From Oidiodendron maius Zn (Eukaryota > Ascomycota > Leotiomycetes > Myxotrichaceae): DNA of 64,000 nt. The translations under genes were made by a program, and so were the position numbers. Positions 45,379 through 57,271 of this stretch are shown here, in pieces (position 1 is the stretch's first letter; every line of letters begins with the position of its first letter). Where the stretch lies: positions 453,703 through 517,702 of the forward strand of contig KN832893.1 in NCBI GenBank assembly GCA_000827325.1. The letters run 5' to 3'. The notes below the pieces were generated by a model that worked only from the letters and a program-made list of their open reading frames with translations, was not told the origin of the DNA and made no database searches.

Positions 45379-46230
45379 ATCCCCTCCTTGATTAATTGTG
45401 TATTCTCCACTTCTGTAGCAAATATTGCTTGGCTAAGAAAAGCAAACGAAACGGTGTTTCCTAAGTACTAATAGAATGCACTATATAAATAAAAATTCTT
45501 AGCTACAATATAGCTCTTAGAATCACGCGGAAGAGGCTAGATCCAACTAGGGCTCCTTAACATACATTACGGTGCATTACCATCCACTTATGAATCCTCC
45601 ACTTTTGTGGCTGTTGGCTAGCATTGAGTTATTCGGAGTGGGGTATTGCAGAACCATGTGTAGCGTCGGCCGATTTGCCGACGCTACAATAGAACTAGTA
45701 AGGTGGGATGCCTGACGTGGCTCGCTTGAGTGTGTGCGATAAATTACTGTGCAAGCATATTTCGACAAACAGAACGAAAAGTGCGCCATGTACTAGTACT
45801 GTTGTAGGGTATGTTAGCGCCGGTTGGTCGGCCGAAGTCAAAAGTGGGCGCTTTATTGTAAGATTACTACCCCCGCCCTGTTTAAATGTAACTGTACTGT
45901 ACTACCCTCTTGCCTCTGAATAATTGTACATCCTCCACTTTTGTAGTAAATATTGACTAGCTAAATAATAGCAAACGAAGCGATATTTCCTAAATAGTGA
46001 TAGGACGTAAGGACTAAAACAGTCCATTTTATAGTCGACATAAACTAAGCCGTAGAGTGGAAAATATATGATTATTCATTGGGCGGGGATATATGGGGAG
46101 TGTCGGCCGGCTAGCTGAAGCTGGAGTAAGCAAATATTCCTATCCCCTCCCCTGTTTAAATGTACACACTCTACGAAGTACTTTTCATGGCTAATATGTC
46201 TTTCCTAGGAAAGATAAACAAAAACAAACA
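45379..46230. repeat. Cluster of related interspersed repeat copies
   Basis: A unit of about 85 bp occurs at about 45380-45472 and again at about 45903-46004. Shared blocks include gcaaacgaa, tatttcc/gtttcc-taa and a ctccac-ttgtag-aaatattg core. More divergent copies are visible at 45590-45625 and 46140-46210, and cctgtttaaatgta occurs at 45880 and 46152. No protein is encoded. It looks like a small non-autonomous element inserted repeatedly. Confidence 0.6.
45659..45688. repeat. Perfect 12-bp hairpin (tgtagcgtcggc, 6-nt loop)
   Basis: tgtagcgtcggc (45659-45670) and its exact complement gccgacgctaca (45677-45688). Its 13-mer tagcgtcggccga recurs at 56715-56727, and shorter tcggccga hairpins occur elsewhere in the window. 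Confidence 0.8.
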
Positions 46231-46776
46231 AGATAGAACACTCGAACCATAATGCCAATTTACCAATTACTATGTAGCGGGCTAAGCTGTAGAGAGATCT
46301 CGTGGGACCTCACAGTCTCTATGCTCAAGTCTCTGATCGACGTTACTAACATGTTGTATTCCTACGGCCATTAAGCGAGAATAACAATTGCAAAGCCGAA
46401 ATAGGAGATAATATCGGCATAATGCCCAGTCGTGCTCAAGTATATAGTAGGATCAAAAAGTTTCAGGTTTTGACGTCATCGTTATGTTCCTCCTTTGGTG
46501 GAGTCTCCTATATTATAGACAAGATGCGAAGGCTTTTCCTGACAAATGGATGTGATATACTATACGCTTAGCGTATAATATCATGCTATTTAATGCATGA
46601 AGCTTACTTTTGGGCACAACAACAATTTAGATCCAGGTCATCGGCGATCCCTTATTACTAGGATGCGGTCGATGACTTATTAAAGCCAACAAGCATCTCT
46701 TTATCTCTCGGGAGTGGCTGCTAAAGTCAACCACAATTTTAACCAGCAGCCAAAGACGTCGGTCATCAATATTATC
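46231..46776. other. Promoter region of the 3-hydroxyacyl-CoA dehydrogenase gene
   Basis: Non-coding. A small inverted pair around atactatacgcttagcgtataat lies near 46557-46580. An open frame reaches upstream of the chosen ATG to 46714 but carries no family sequence. Confidence 0.4.
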
Positions 46777-47838
46777 ATGAGTGCCTCAATTCGGACGATT
46801 GGGGTTATCGGGACCGGTGTTATTGGATCTAGCTGGACCGCTCTTTTTCTCGCGCATGGCCTTAACGTCATAGTTTCCGATCCGGCTCCTGGAGCAAAGG
46901 ATCGTCTAGATTCTTATCTTCGTAAGGAGTGGCCCGCAGTTGAGAAGGCGGGTTTAGCTCCCGGTGCCTCTGTTGAAAACTACCAATTCGTTGATAAAAT
47001 GGATGATTATCTTGATAAAGTCGACTTTGTTCAAGAGGTAAGACAATTCCCGACCGAGCAATATAGTGTATTCTAAGTCTCGGAAGAACGCGCCGGAGAG
47101 ACTCGACTTTAAGCTCAATTTGATTTCCAACATTGATGCACGGACTCGACATGACGTTGTCATTGCTTCATCTTCTTCTGGAATCCCGTCTTCACAATTT
47201 GTCACTGGCTGCAAGAAAAATCCAGCACGTGTTCTAATTGGCCATCCATTTAATCCTCCTCATTTGGTCCCTCTTGTCGAGGTAGTCCCTCATCCTAGTA
47301 CAGACGCAAAATACACATCCGTAGCAATGAAGTTTTACAGCTCTCTAAACAAAAACCCGGTACTGGTGCGTCAAGAATGCCCAGGGTTCATTGCAAACCG
47401 GCTTCAAGCTGCTCTCTGTAATGAAGCCTACAGTCTAGTCAACCAGGGTATTATCTCAGCAGAGGATCTTGGTCAGTACAATTTAGATCCTTCTCGTTGT
47501 CGATAACTGTTAAGACATACCGATTGACAATTGTAGATTCTACTGTTACTTCCGGACTTGGTCTTCGCTGGGCTACCACCGGACCGTTTATGACGAACGT
47601 CCTCGCCGGAGGTGGTGGAAGTGAAGGATTTCCCCATTTTTTGAAGCACCTTGGTCCTGCTAGTCAAGTGTGGGCAAAGGATATGAATGCCCATGCTTTT
47701 CAATTTGATTCTGAGGGCCTTAGCAGACTAGAACAGAGCGTCGAAGTTTGGTTGAGTAAGGTGGACACTGCTGAGGTCGAAGCCCAGCGGGATGAGTTCA
47801 TAATGCATGCAATTCGTCTCAAGGCTAAAACGATCTAA
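46777..47838 (+). CDS. 3-hydroxyacyl-CoA dehydrogenase family (carnitine 3-dehydrogenase / lambda-crystallin type)
   Basis: Three exons: 46777-47037, 47087-47471 and 47537-47838, 315 residues, the typical length of single-domain-pair enzymes such as L-carnitine dehydrogenase and L-gulonate 3-dehydrogenase. NAD binding: TIGVIGTGVIGSSWTALFLA with DPAPG ending strand 2. Catalytic region: VVIASSSSGIPSSQF, IGHPFNPPHLVPLVEVVPHP (His-Glu pair), PGFIANRLQAALCNEA and SGLGLRWATTGPF. It should oxidise a 3-hydroxy group with NAD+ in cytosol or peroxisome; no PTS1 is seen at the C-terminus (KAKTI). The family also includes fungal enzymes of unknown substrate, so carnitine is only one candidate. The same-strand CaiB-type transferase follows 1 kb downstream. 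Confidence 0.88.
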
Positions 47839-48881
47839 CCGTCGAAATTGCTAAATACTACGAATATTAACGGATAGCTTCCGATGTTAGCACGTAAGAT
47901 AACTGGCTACAAGCATACATCTCTTATATTGATAAGACTGTTAGTATAAAAATTGTTTCTGTTAAGCTACAACCATTCCCATGTGCACCTATATTGGCTT
48001 AACTGAAGATCTCTTGTAAAATTCTCTGCACTATTTGCAATTACTCTCCTTCACTAATCAATTCAATTGCATCTGTCTGACCGTACTGCTTCCTAATCAT
48101 ACACCTGTAGATTTTATTAATCTAAAACACAGCAAATATTCATTAATTATAACTAGCTTGGCTGCAATCTGATGAATAATTTCATATTTAATTAATAATT
48201 GCACATCTGCATAGCATACCTGCAGAGGCATTACAAATCGTGTTGTAGTGAACAGTACCTTTGTACTACTGAATAGCTCCTTTCGGAAGAACATACGTTT
48301 CCGCAAGCTTCATCATATCTACTGGGTCATGTACACTGTGGATGGAACTTGAATTAACTAAATAAGAGAACGAGAATATTTAATAAACTCCTTGTTTTAC
48401 GTGACTGAAGTGGTGATAGTCATCAGTTCTATTAGTTCGCTATTTGAAATAGATATGCAACTGTGATTAAAGTAAATCTTCCCCATAAGAATGCCTTACA
48501 TAAGAATATACCAGTCAGTCCGCCCCACACTCTTATACAGAAGTTTTACTGTAATCGCAATCTTGCGTCTGCCGCAAGATTACAAATAATTTCCGCGCCT
48601 TATCCTGCAGCGGGGTTACTGGGTACCGACCTATGAAACTACTAATTAGCAGCAATTCCAAGATCCTTCGTCGTCATCTTCAAGGTGCAGATTTGCCCGT
48701 AGGTCTTGGAAATGGACAATTGACGAAATTACGCCCGAAATCGCCGGACATTTTGCAGGGCTCTTATACAAAGGACCGATTTGTTCTACTTGAAGTGCAA
48801 TATCTCAACACTCCGCTACTTTAACCTTGTATGAGTCTCTTCACAGTCATTTGAAATTTGCCATTGCATTCCAACCCGACA
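47839..48881. other. Intergenic, no supported gene
   Basis: AT-rich spacer between two same-strand genes; short open frames only. No repeat or RNA gene recognised. Confidence 0.4.
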
Positions 48882-50627
48882 ATGGCTTCGCAAAAGACCA
48901 CTGAAGGGGCCTATGGTCCTGGATCCTTCGTCGATGAAAGTTATACGCCAGTGGCTGAGGAATGTCAACGATTATTGAAGTATCTAGCCGAGAAGACTCC
49001 AGGGTTCACAAAAGAGCCGTTATTTTTCAAAAGAGTTCAATTTGAGGGAGCCGAGATACCCTGTATTCCAGGTCCTATCAAGTCGGAAGCTGTAACCGCT
49101 GTTCTTCATGCGATGGCTGGAATTGTAGGGTTGGAGATCCTGGAAACAAAAGGAATCGAGTCAGATAGCAAGATCACCATCTACACCGATCAAGCTTCAT
49201 TGTACTGCAACACACCAGGACTAGTTACAATCGACGGTCTTGATGGACCGGAAGTGCTCGGAAACCGTGCACTTCCAAAGTTCGACCACGGAGCAATTGG
49301 AACTCCAGTGCATATGGTATCCCAGGCAATATATCCAACCAAGACGCCTAATGTGTGGTATCAACTTCATGGATCTACTAACCCTGTACCAGTTTTAGAA
49401 GCAATTGGAGTTGACCCTGATAGCCCAATTGCAACAAATGATGAAGCGTGGGCTGTCGTCAAGGAACAAACTCTGAAATATACAGCGGCAGACCTTGAGA
49501 TCCTCATGATGGAGAAAGGACTTCCGGGCTCCATTGTCTACTCCCCGGCAGGATGGCTCAATACAAATATGGGGAAATCTCTAGCTCGTCACCCCTTGAT
49601 CAACTATAAGCAGCAAACACAATGTTCTCCAACTCCTGCAGCCCCCTTCCCACGCACAGACGATATGCGTCCACTATCAGGTATTAAAGTCATTGAATTG
49701 GCGAGAATTATTGCTGCGCCCGCATGCGGGGCTATACTGGCTTCCTTTGGTGCTCAGGTTGTACGTGTTCAGTCGAGTCAAATGATGGACTTCACGGTAA
49801 TACATACTGCTTCAAACTCAAAATCCTTGTATTGACAAAAAGTGCAGCCTTCACAATTGTGTTTAATGGCCGGCAAAAAAGCTTATAATGTTGATCTTGA
49901 CGAAGCAGGTGCCTATGACCGGCTCTGGAAATTGGTGGAGGAGGCAGATGTCATCATTCAGGGATATCGCCTCGGATCGCTTGAGCGTAGGGGATTTGGT
50001 CTGGATACTGTTCTACAAATGGCCGCTAAACGGGGTAAAGGCATTATCTACCTTGATGAAAACTGCTATGGTCCCGATGGCTACTACGCTGAGAGGCCAG
50101 GATGGCAACAAGTTGCAGATGCTGCTGCCGGAAGTTCTTATGTTTGTGGAAAAGCATATGGCTACCCCGACGGCCAGGGAGTTCTCCCTTCACTGCCAAT
50201 CTCCGATATGTCAACCGGGATTGTGGGTGCTCTCAGCATCCTCATGATGCTTCGTGACCGAGCTAGGTATGGCGGCTCGTACCACGGTACTGCATCATTG
50301 ACAGCGTATAATGCATTTACACTCACTAAGCAAGTCGGGCTTTATCAACCTGAGATAGTCGCCAAGATCCAGCAAAAATTTCAGTTCAGGGCTATGACCT
50401 CAGCCGATCATGTAGTGCCGTTATATTATATGATCGCTGCTTCCTGGAAGAAAAACAGTGATCTAACTACCAACGAGAAGTATTACTATCACTTCGCTAA
50501 TAGTGTGTACGGTAAGGACTTAAGGATTGTGGCACCAATGGTGCGATATTCTGATAAGAAATTGACTCCTCGGTGGGACCTGCCACCTCTTCCATTCTGC
50601 TCTTCGGGAGATAATCCATCGTTTTAA
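48882..50627 (+). CDS. CaiB/BaiF family III CoA-transferase
   Basis: Two exons, 48882-49796 and 49848-50627, give 564 residues, the length of the duplicated-domain fungal members. The N-terminal half carries AVTAVLHAMAGIVGLEI and TIYTDQASLY. The typical CaiB start motif appears mid-protein: RPLSGIKVIELARIIAAPAC then GAILASFGAQVVRVQSS. KKAYNVDLDEAGAYDRLWKL, EEADVIIQGYRLGSLERRGF and LPISDMSTGIVGALSILMML follow. In bacterial family III enzymes an Asp shortly after the first block forms the acyl-CoA anhydride; here the matching region is cut by the intron and reads MMDFTPSQLCLMAGKKAYNV, so the catalytic Asp should be checked. Known members move CoA between acids (crotonobetaine/carnitine, formate/oxalate, bile acids). 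A TTG-initiated extension to 48858 is not used. Confidence 0.85.
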
Positions 50628-51762
50628 CAACTGAATATTTGGGACAAGGAAAACATTTGTGATAGTCAATCTCTTATAGTCATTCATTATATAGTTACAT
50701 GAATAGCCAAATACATTGCAAGAAAAGTGCACCGCCGTAAATCATGCGTGTGAAGACTCTTCGAGTAGGACAGATATAGATAGGATTTTACAGTATTTCA
50801 TTAGTGTAGAGTATAAGAAGAACTAGAGAATAGGCCGTTGGATTCCTTGTTAGGGCATTTCAGGACACCTTTCAACAGGTATCATTTGATAGTCCTGACA
50901 GGTGCATAAAAGCTTAGTCACTTGATACTGTTTAACCTATAGATGAGCAAATTGTTGACGATGAGAGCCATAATCTTAACGGAGTTATTAAGAGCTATAG
51001 TCAGGATGTAGAGAATAAGGATGCAAGTAACGGGGAAGGGAGAGCAATTTAGGCTTTAAATCAATTAAAATTATTCAAATATATTAGCTCTAGAGAGGGT
51101 TAAAAAGGCAATTAATTTTAGGAAGAGCTTAGCTACTAATTGTTAGCTCGCTTAGAGTGCCTCTAAGATGCATACTCCGCCCCTTAATCAATACTATAAA
51201 AACAAATGCATATAGTAAGCATTAAAGCTGCATGTAATAATTAGATTTAGTGTATTATGGGATACTAGCCATAAAGGGATGCGCTAGTTATATGTATATA
51301 CTAGCGTTTGAAAAGGATAACCTAACTAATATATATAGCTGAAAAGGGCAATTGGTTAAGTAGTTTGTAGATTTTAGTTAGCTTTAGTATGTGGATGTAA
51401 CGGCGCGGGGTCCGGCGGCCTGCATTAGCTCTTACTCAGCAAAGTAAATTACAACGCGCGTCAACCTTTTAGATGCGCTAGCTACTCCTACGCAAACCAT
51501 GACCGGCACAGCAGACCTTAATTTGGCCTATACAACAAACATTTCAGGGGATATGGCCAGTGAAAATACATATATAGTATTGTGATCCACAGTGCAAGGA
51601 ATTAACATGCATGATCTGTCTATTCACATGGTCTGATAGACCCTTACAAAGCTTAGGAGGGGTATGGGTGAGGGAAAATACAGTAATACCTCATCCTTAT
51701 CTACTTTTCGGCCCTGAAATAAAGCTTACTTGGTTTTTTAGGACAACATCCTAATCTGTCAG
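50628..51762. other. AT-rich intergenic block
   Basis: Very AT-rich with no usable frame between about 50820 and 51400. A short GC patch (cggcgcggggtccggcggcc) at 51401-51420 interrupts it. No gene or named repeat recognised. Confidence 0.45.
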
Positions 51763-51770
51763 TATATATA
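51763..51770 (+). promoter_or_regulatory. TATA box of the FAD oxidase gene
   Basis: tatatata about 60 bp upstream of the start codon at 51829, followed by a pyrimidine-rich leader. Confidence 0.5.
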
Positions 51771-51828
51771 GCAGCCTGTGGTGCTTGAGTCTGCTTTCCA
51801 CCTCAGTTCCTCGCCGTAAACTAGCACA

Positions 51829-53747
51829 ATGGCTAACATTCTAGCTTTCGCATTATCAATCTTGCCCCTTCTTGTCCACGCGGGCGCTCCTTACTGTATT
51901 CCTGGTCAACACTGTTTCCCATCTCAAACAATTTTGACCCGGTTTAACGCCAGCATCAATGGCCGTCTCTTGGCTCCTAGGCCATACGCGGATATCTGCT
52001 ACGGGCAAACGTTTAACAATGCAGCGTGCAGTAATTTGGTAGCCAACCAAGGAAATGAAGACTTCCGTGCAAGCCTACCAGCCGCGCTCATGTATACCCA
52101 AAACGAGCTTTTACCTAATGGAACGGGATGCACCACTCCTGCAACAGCACCAACAGAACCCTTGACGGGTGATTGTGAGCTTGGCGCTTTGGCTTCATTT
52201 GTTGTGGATGCTGCGACGACAGAACATATTAGTTTGGCTGTGAAATTCGCAGCCAAGTATAATCTACGCTTACGGATGAAATGTGTAAGTGCCCGTTGCT
52301 CCCCTTGACCTGCTGTACACTACTTCTATTTGCCCACTTCTGACCGGAATCGTTGACAAAGTCTGGACATGATTATTTCGGGCGAAGCACTGCTCCCGGA
52401 GCATTCACAATATGGACGCACAATCTCAACTCTACCGAGTTTTTGGAAAGCTTCCGACCTAGTGGATGTAATACCTCATACTCTGTTATCGGTGTGGAAG
52501 CTGGGGTGCCAGACTTAGCACTATATGCTGCTGGTGCAGCATCGAACACTGTAGGGGTTGGGGGATTCGACCCCACAGTATGTGCTGCAGGTGGATGGGG
52601 TATAGGCGGAGGAGCAGCCGGGCCTTGGGCACCTCAATTTGGCATGGGAGTCGACAGTAAGCGACTGCCAGTAGCAATGCATCCAACGTAGTTGACAATT
52701 TCTAGACATTGTCCAATTCGATGTCATTAACGCCGCAGGCCAGATGGAAACTGCCAATGCATGCACAAATCCGGATTTGTTCTGGGCATTGTTGGGGGGT
52801 GGGGGGGCCTTTGGTGTGGTCACCAAAGCATATTTCAAAGCGCACCCAGCCTTCACAGCAGTTAACGTTGTTGCAGGGACACTGACCGCAAACTCAACAG
52901 AGACCTATGGGAACCTCATACAAATATTCCTCGACAGTCATCCTATGTTTCAGGAGCAAAACTTTACTTGGCTCTGGGAAACATCTCCCCCTACGGTGGC
53001 TATGTCGTTTAACGTTGGTTTCCTCGACAGCGCAATAGCTCCATCCGCAGACGAGACGTTTACTTTATTCCAAAACTTGACTGCGATACCAGGAGTCACT
53101 AGTCAATTGACAGCTATTCAATTTCCTAACTGGAGCGAAGCTTATGTCAATGTTGTAGAGCCTATCACTAACACAGGGAATGTTGTGGGAGTCAACATTG
53201 GTTTGACAAGTCGAGTGGTAGCACAGGAGCAAATGCTGAGCCAGGACGGACGTGACAAGATTGCTGATTTCATCATTGGCCTTCCCAGTGGTATTCCTTT
53301 CATCTTTCAGAAAGGTACATCTATCCCTCATAGTCATGGAAGTGTCCTAATTGGTTGTAGTTGGCGGTGGAGCTGTACTTGAGGTTGCAACTGATGCAGT
53401 AAGAGCCTTGAATTTCTGCAGATCATGGAATAATTCACTAATGATATTATTAGACCGCTGTCAACCCGGCATTTCGTTCGTCTTTCGGCTACATAGATGT
53501 GCCCATCTTTGGCTCGACACCTGGTTACACGGCTACGCAGAATGGGACTATAGATTCTATCCTTGCTCAAGAAGATGAAGTATTCGGGACTGCAGCATAC
53601 TACAACGAGAATACAGTGAGACAACTTAACTGGCAGGAAGCTTACTGGGGATCTAACTACCCTCGCCTCTTTAAGATAAAGAGCGTAGTAGACCCAGAGG
53701 GGGTATTTAGCTGTGTGCAGTGCGTTGGAAGTGAGAACGGGTGGTAG
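51829..53747 (+). CDS. Secreted FAD-linked oxidase, berberine-bridge-enzyme-like (VAO/PCMH fold)
   Basis: Five exons: 51829-52284, 52362-52656, 52706-53314, 53361-53398 and 53454-53747, giving 563 residues. A signal peptide (MANILAFALSILPLLVHAGA) is followed by a Cys-containing start (PYCIPGQHCFPS). The FAD-binding PCMH domain contains SGHDYFGRSTAPGAFTIWTH; the His (residue 155) is the usual 8-alpha-histidyl flavin link. CAAGGWGIGGGAAGP and GVDNIVQFDVINAAGQMETA follow, with NPDLFWALLGGGGAFGVVTK closing the domain. The C-terminal BBE motif is NWQEAYWGSNYPRLFKIKSV ... DPEGVFSC. The 38-nt exon 4 restores GGGAVLEVATDA. Such enzymes oxidise alcohols, sugars or secondary-metabolite intermediates with O2, outside the cell or in the secretory path. 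The GHDYFG His is clear; a second Cys link is not evident. Confidence 0.9.
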
Positions 53748-54312
53748 AGAGTCGATTTAATAACCTCCTCCGCTTAAAACATGCTCCGAAACAACTTTTT
53801 GCCGTGTCACGATATTCAGCAGCCGTGGTTTTGGCAGATATAAACATAGATAGGACTGACTGTTAATCGTACGCCATTCAGCTTCAACCGCTTACAATCT
53901 CTGCCTTACCAATCTTACACAATGACTTAACACCATGTCATAGCCTTCATTACACTAGTATTCAAGCTTAAAAATAGCAGTATAGGTCTATATAAATAGG
54001 CATAAGCACGATGCTTCGATTCTAAGAGTAACTATGTAGAAAATAATACTAATTTTTACTTTATAAAAGGTTCTATTATACGATTTAAACTTAATACTAT
54101 AATTAACAGCTAAATCGTTATATTAATACGAAGATATAATCTAAGGAAGAAAACTAGATATAGGAAAAAATAGTCTAGATTATAAAATGGGTCTCTTAAA
54201 CAATATAATTAGTTTTTAAGTAAGGAAGGTTATAATTACTATAAATACTTAAAGTATCAAATTTCTTTATCAGTTCAAGGGTTCAGAATCTAAGCTAATG
54301 AGTTATATTGTA
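53748..54312. other. AT-rich spacer between convergent genes
   Basis: Low-complexity AT-rich sequence at 53930-54260, with no open frame. It separates the tail-to-tail FAD oxidase and CFEM receptor genes. Confidence 0.45.
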
Positions 54313-55831
54313 TTACTGCCTAGAACCATTACTCATAATTCTGTTACGACCAAGGAGAACGCGATATTTGTAGGTTGCCGAGTGTAATTGTGGGAATACG
54401 TGGAGCAAAAGAAGGCGAACGCTAGGCATGCAGGTAACGACGAGTCCAAAACACATCTCAAGTGTACTCCAGTATCCAAGGGGGACATGGTCATCTGTTT
54501 CAGATTATTCGCGTCTGGTTGCCTATGGGGGGGGAGAAGGGGGCCTCCTTACACGTTGGGTTTGTCGTATTTCCAAATTGAAGCAGACTCTGCAGCCTGA
54601 GAATGGAGACCATAGTCACACTAGAATATGTCAGCAATATTCAGGCACGGGTAGCTTATCGAAGGAGCCAGACAAGAAGCCAACACCCAGCATCAGCCCA
54701 ATTTGAATCTTTATTTTCAAACTCATCTGCAGTTCTCGCAGTGGCCAGAAAGGCAAACTCATAATACCAAAATCAAACGCGATATTTAATGCCGCAGCAA
54801 CCCACCACATCACCTTCAAGTCAATGAAAGTTCCCCTGAATGTACCATCCCATGCAGTCCATGCCCCAGTCACGGGAACACACTGGAGCGCAAGCGCAAT
54901 GACGAAAGTGATATTGTATAAGGTTGTGGTTGTGATAGACACCCGCACGGCGATGCGGAACCATAGTATAGGAGAGAAAACTCTGGCGAAGTATAGAAGA
55001 ATTGCAATTTTCGTCAAGCAGATGCAAGTGATATAGAGAATCTCATCGATATAGAATAGCTACGATCTGTAAGCCTTAATAATTAAGTGCGGCCGTAAAA
55101 GCAGAGGCCGAAGTGGCCCTTCTTACTTTCAAGATATAGGAGATCTTCTCCTGTGGGATATCCCATATGTTACGGCCCATTCCGTTTTCAGCCACTATGT
55201 CGTTATTATGCATCTTTTAGTCAACTTGATGATCTGTGAACTTACTCTCGACCCCGATAACTGAGGCAGCAATGAATATCACCTGCAAGTGGACTGTTTA
55301 GATCCTAGCTATTGAATGAACTTCGGAGACGACTCACCCACGCTATAATAGTCAGGTAGTCCTCTGTTTTTAACCGAGTTTTGGCTGTATGGTGCCCAGC
55401 GAGCCTTGAACCAACCGCCATTGTCGCAACAGTACCAGATACTAACGGTATCACTTTCAGGATTTGCTGGCGGTTTGAAGACGGCCAGTTGCAGGTATCG
55501 GCAGTGATGTTAGTTGCAGTCAAGGCCTCTCGAACGCTGCAGTGAGTCTGTATACATGGCGATACTGCGGCCCAAAACCCATTCGAACAAAGACAGGTGA
55601 CATTACTTGGGGGACAGTCCAATTCTGATGCTGCGACTATCGTGCAGCTCGCCTATGGTTATGAAGCAACTTGGTTAGATGGTGCTGTTGCAATAAAATC
55701 TCCGGGTTCGTTTGGTGTGAACAGTGACTTATTATTTCACTTACAGCGCATGCTGGTAGTTGTCCTTGGGCCATGACTAGGCTCAAAGTGAGGAGCCAGG
55801 GCAACACCGATGCAAATACCAATGACTTCAT
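54313..55831 (-). CDS. CFEM-domain seven-helix membrane protein (PTH11-like receptor)
   Basis: Seven exons on the minus strand: 55831-55745, 55652-55338, 55282-55246, 55194-55127, 55059-54674, 54620-54553 and 54494-54313, giving 380 residues. A signal peptide (MKSLVFASVLPWLLTLSLVM) leads into a CFEM domain with eight Cys (LPACAASCTIVAASELDC, PPSNVTCLCSNGF, SPCIQTHCS, TADTC). Then come the membrane segments of the fungal rhodopsin-like/PTH11 family: TEDYLTIIAWVIFIAASVIG, NGMGRNIWDIPQEKI, YITCICLTKIAILLYFARVF, ITFVIALALQCVPVTGAW, MWWVAAALNIAFDFGIMSLP, GVGFFVTMVSILRLQSL, and in the last exon GYWSTLEMCFGLVVTCMPSV. The 37-nt and 68-nt exons and the final exon are easily missed, making the gene look truncated. 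Role: putative plasma-membrane receptor, in pathogens linked to surface sensing. Confidence 0.85.
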
Positions 55832-57271
55832 TTGGACTTCTTGTATAGATAGCACCAAATTGGCTCTTTTCGAGATAGCAAACTAAGGATCAGGTTTGGA
55901 CAGTGGCGGCTCTTGTGAAGATCAGGCGATGGGATTCTGGGATGGAAGATGTGCAAAGGATGCCACCATAATCAGTGATAATGCTTAGCGGAGCTGTTTG
56001 CAGCCACCCCTTTCTTCGCCTTTTGGGGAGGAGGTGGTCTTTCCACTGAACGACTCGACCGAGATTGGTCATCCAGCATCAGCTTCTTCGTCCTCCATAA
56101 ATCCCGACGCTCTTGTTAGTTTTGTGTCAGTCGGCCCGGTTAATAGCTATACAACACCCAATTTAAATTAAGTACAGCTTCGCCATCACCATCTTATGAT
56201 GGTGTTGGACACCAAAATATTTGATTTGAAACTACTGAAGTACGAAGTGCAGAGGTACGGCACCCCCCCGTATCGAACATAGATTTAAGAGGCCCTCTAT
56301 ACCATGAGCTTTCCAGGCACCCCGGTCCCTGCTATATGCAAAAGCTGAGAGCACCTATCCTACTTTAGATCAAACAGCCTAACTTGAGAAAGTAAACAAA
56401 GTAAATTTCCTGAGCAACGATAAGATACACGGACCTTAACATTGCTCTTACCGTAGCAGAGAAAAGCTGAGCCACAAAGAGGAGTATGTACATTTATCCA
56501 TTGGGGGATAATAGGCGGATTGATCAACGAATTTAATGACCACATATTTGAAACTGAATAGGAGTAAAGTGTGTAGCAGGGAGTGTTAAAATGGATCCCT
56601 CCTTTCACTGGTTTTGCCAAGCGATACAACGGTATGTCGAAAGAGGCTCTCAAATAGCATTCAGGAGCATGACTGCAAGCAAACCAAGCCATGTGTCAAC
56701 GACGAAATGCCTATTAGCGTCGGCCGAACACCCGGCGATAACTAGTGCTCACGTGAGCATGATATCAAGCTCAACAAAGCTTAGAGCTCTGATAAATCCC
56801 TGCTGCGATGACCACCTGCTACTATTGGGCCCCTCCCCGAATGATTGTACATTCTCTACTCTGTGGCTCAGCTTATTCTGACCGACAATTATTAGGGGGG
56901 GGGCATAGTAGTGGCGCTATATTTAATTCTTAACTAGGGCAGAAGGTAGTATTTTAGGGAACTCCGCTCGTTTATTATATACGTTATTGGGAATCTTGTA
57001 GCGGGAGCCGGCCGAAAGCGAGCCGACGATTAGTCATACCGGATCGGCGGGCAGAAATATTCGCATCGTCGATTATCTGTTGCGGTATCCCGGAAGCTAG
57101 TCCAGTTTAGGTGCTGAGTAACCAGCTCAAATGCTGATACTTGCGCTCTGAATACTAATATTATAGACTGTATGAAGGAGTACATGTTAAGCATACTGAA
57201 ACCACTTGATTTGAGTTATTTGAGACTGTATTTGGAATTCTAGTCCTGTCACGAAGTATAAAGGTGGTGGT
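55832..57271. other. Intergenic with GC hairpin repeats
   Basis: No supported gene. It contains tagcgtcggccga at 56715-56727 within a short imperfect palindrome, a related gccggccgaaagcgagccg stretch near 57007, and a gattgtacattct block at 56843 resembling the repeats at 45.4-46.0 kb. A run of nine G occurs near 56895. Confidence 0.5.
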
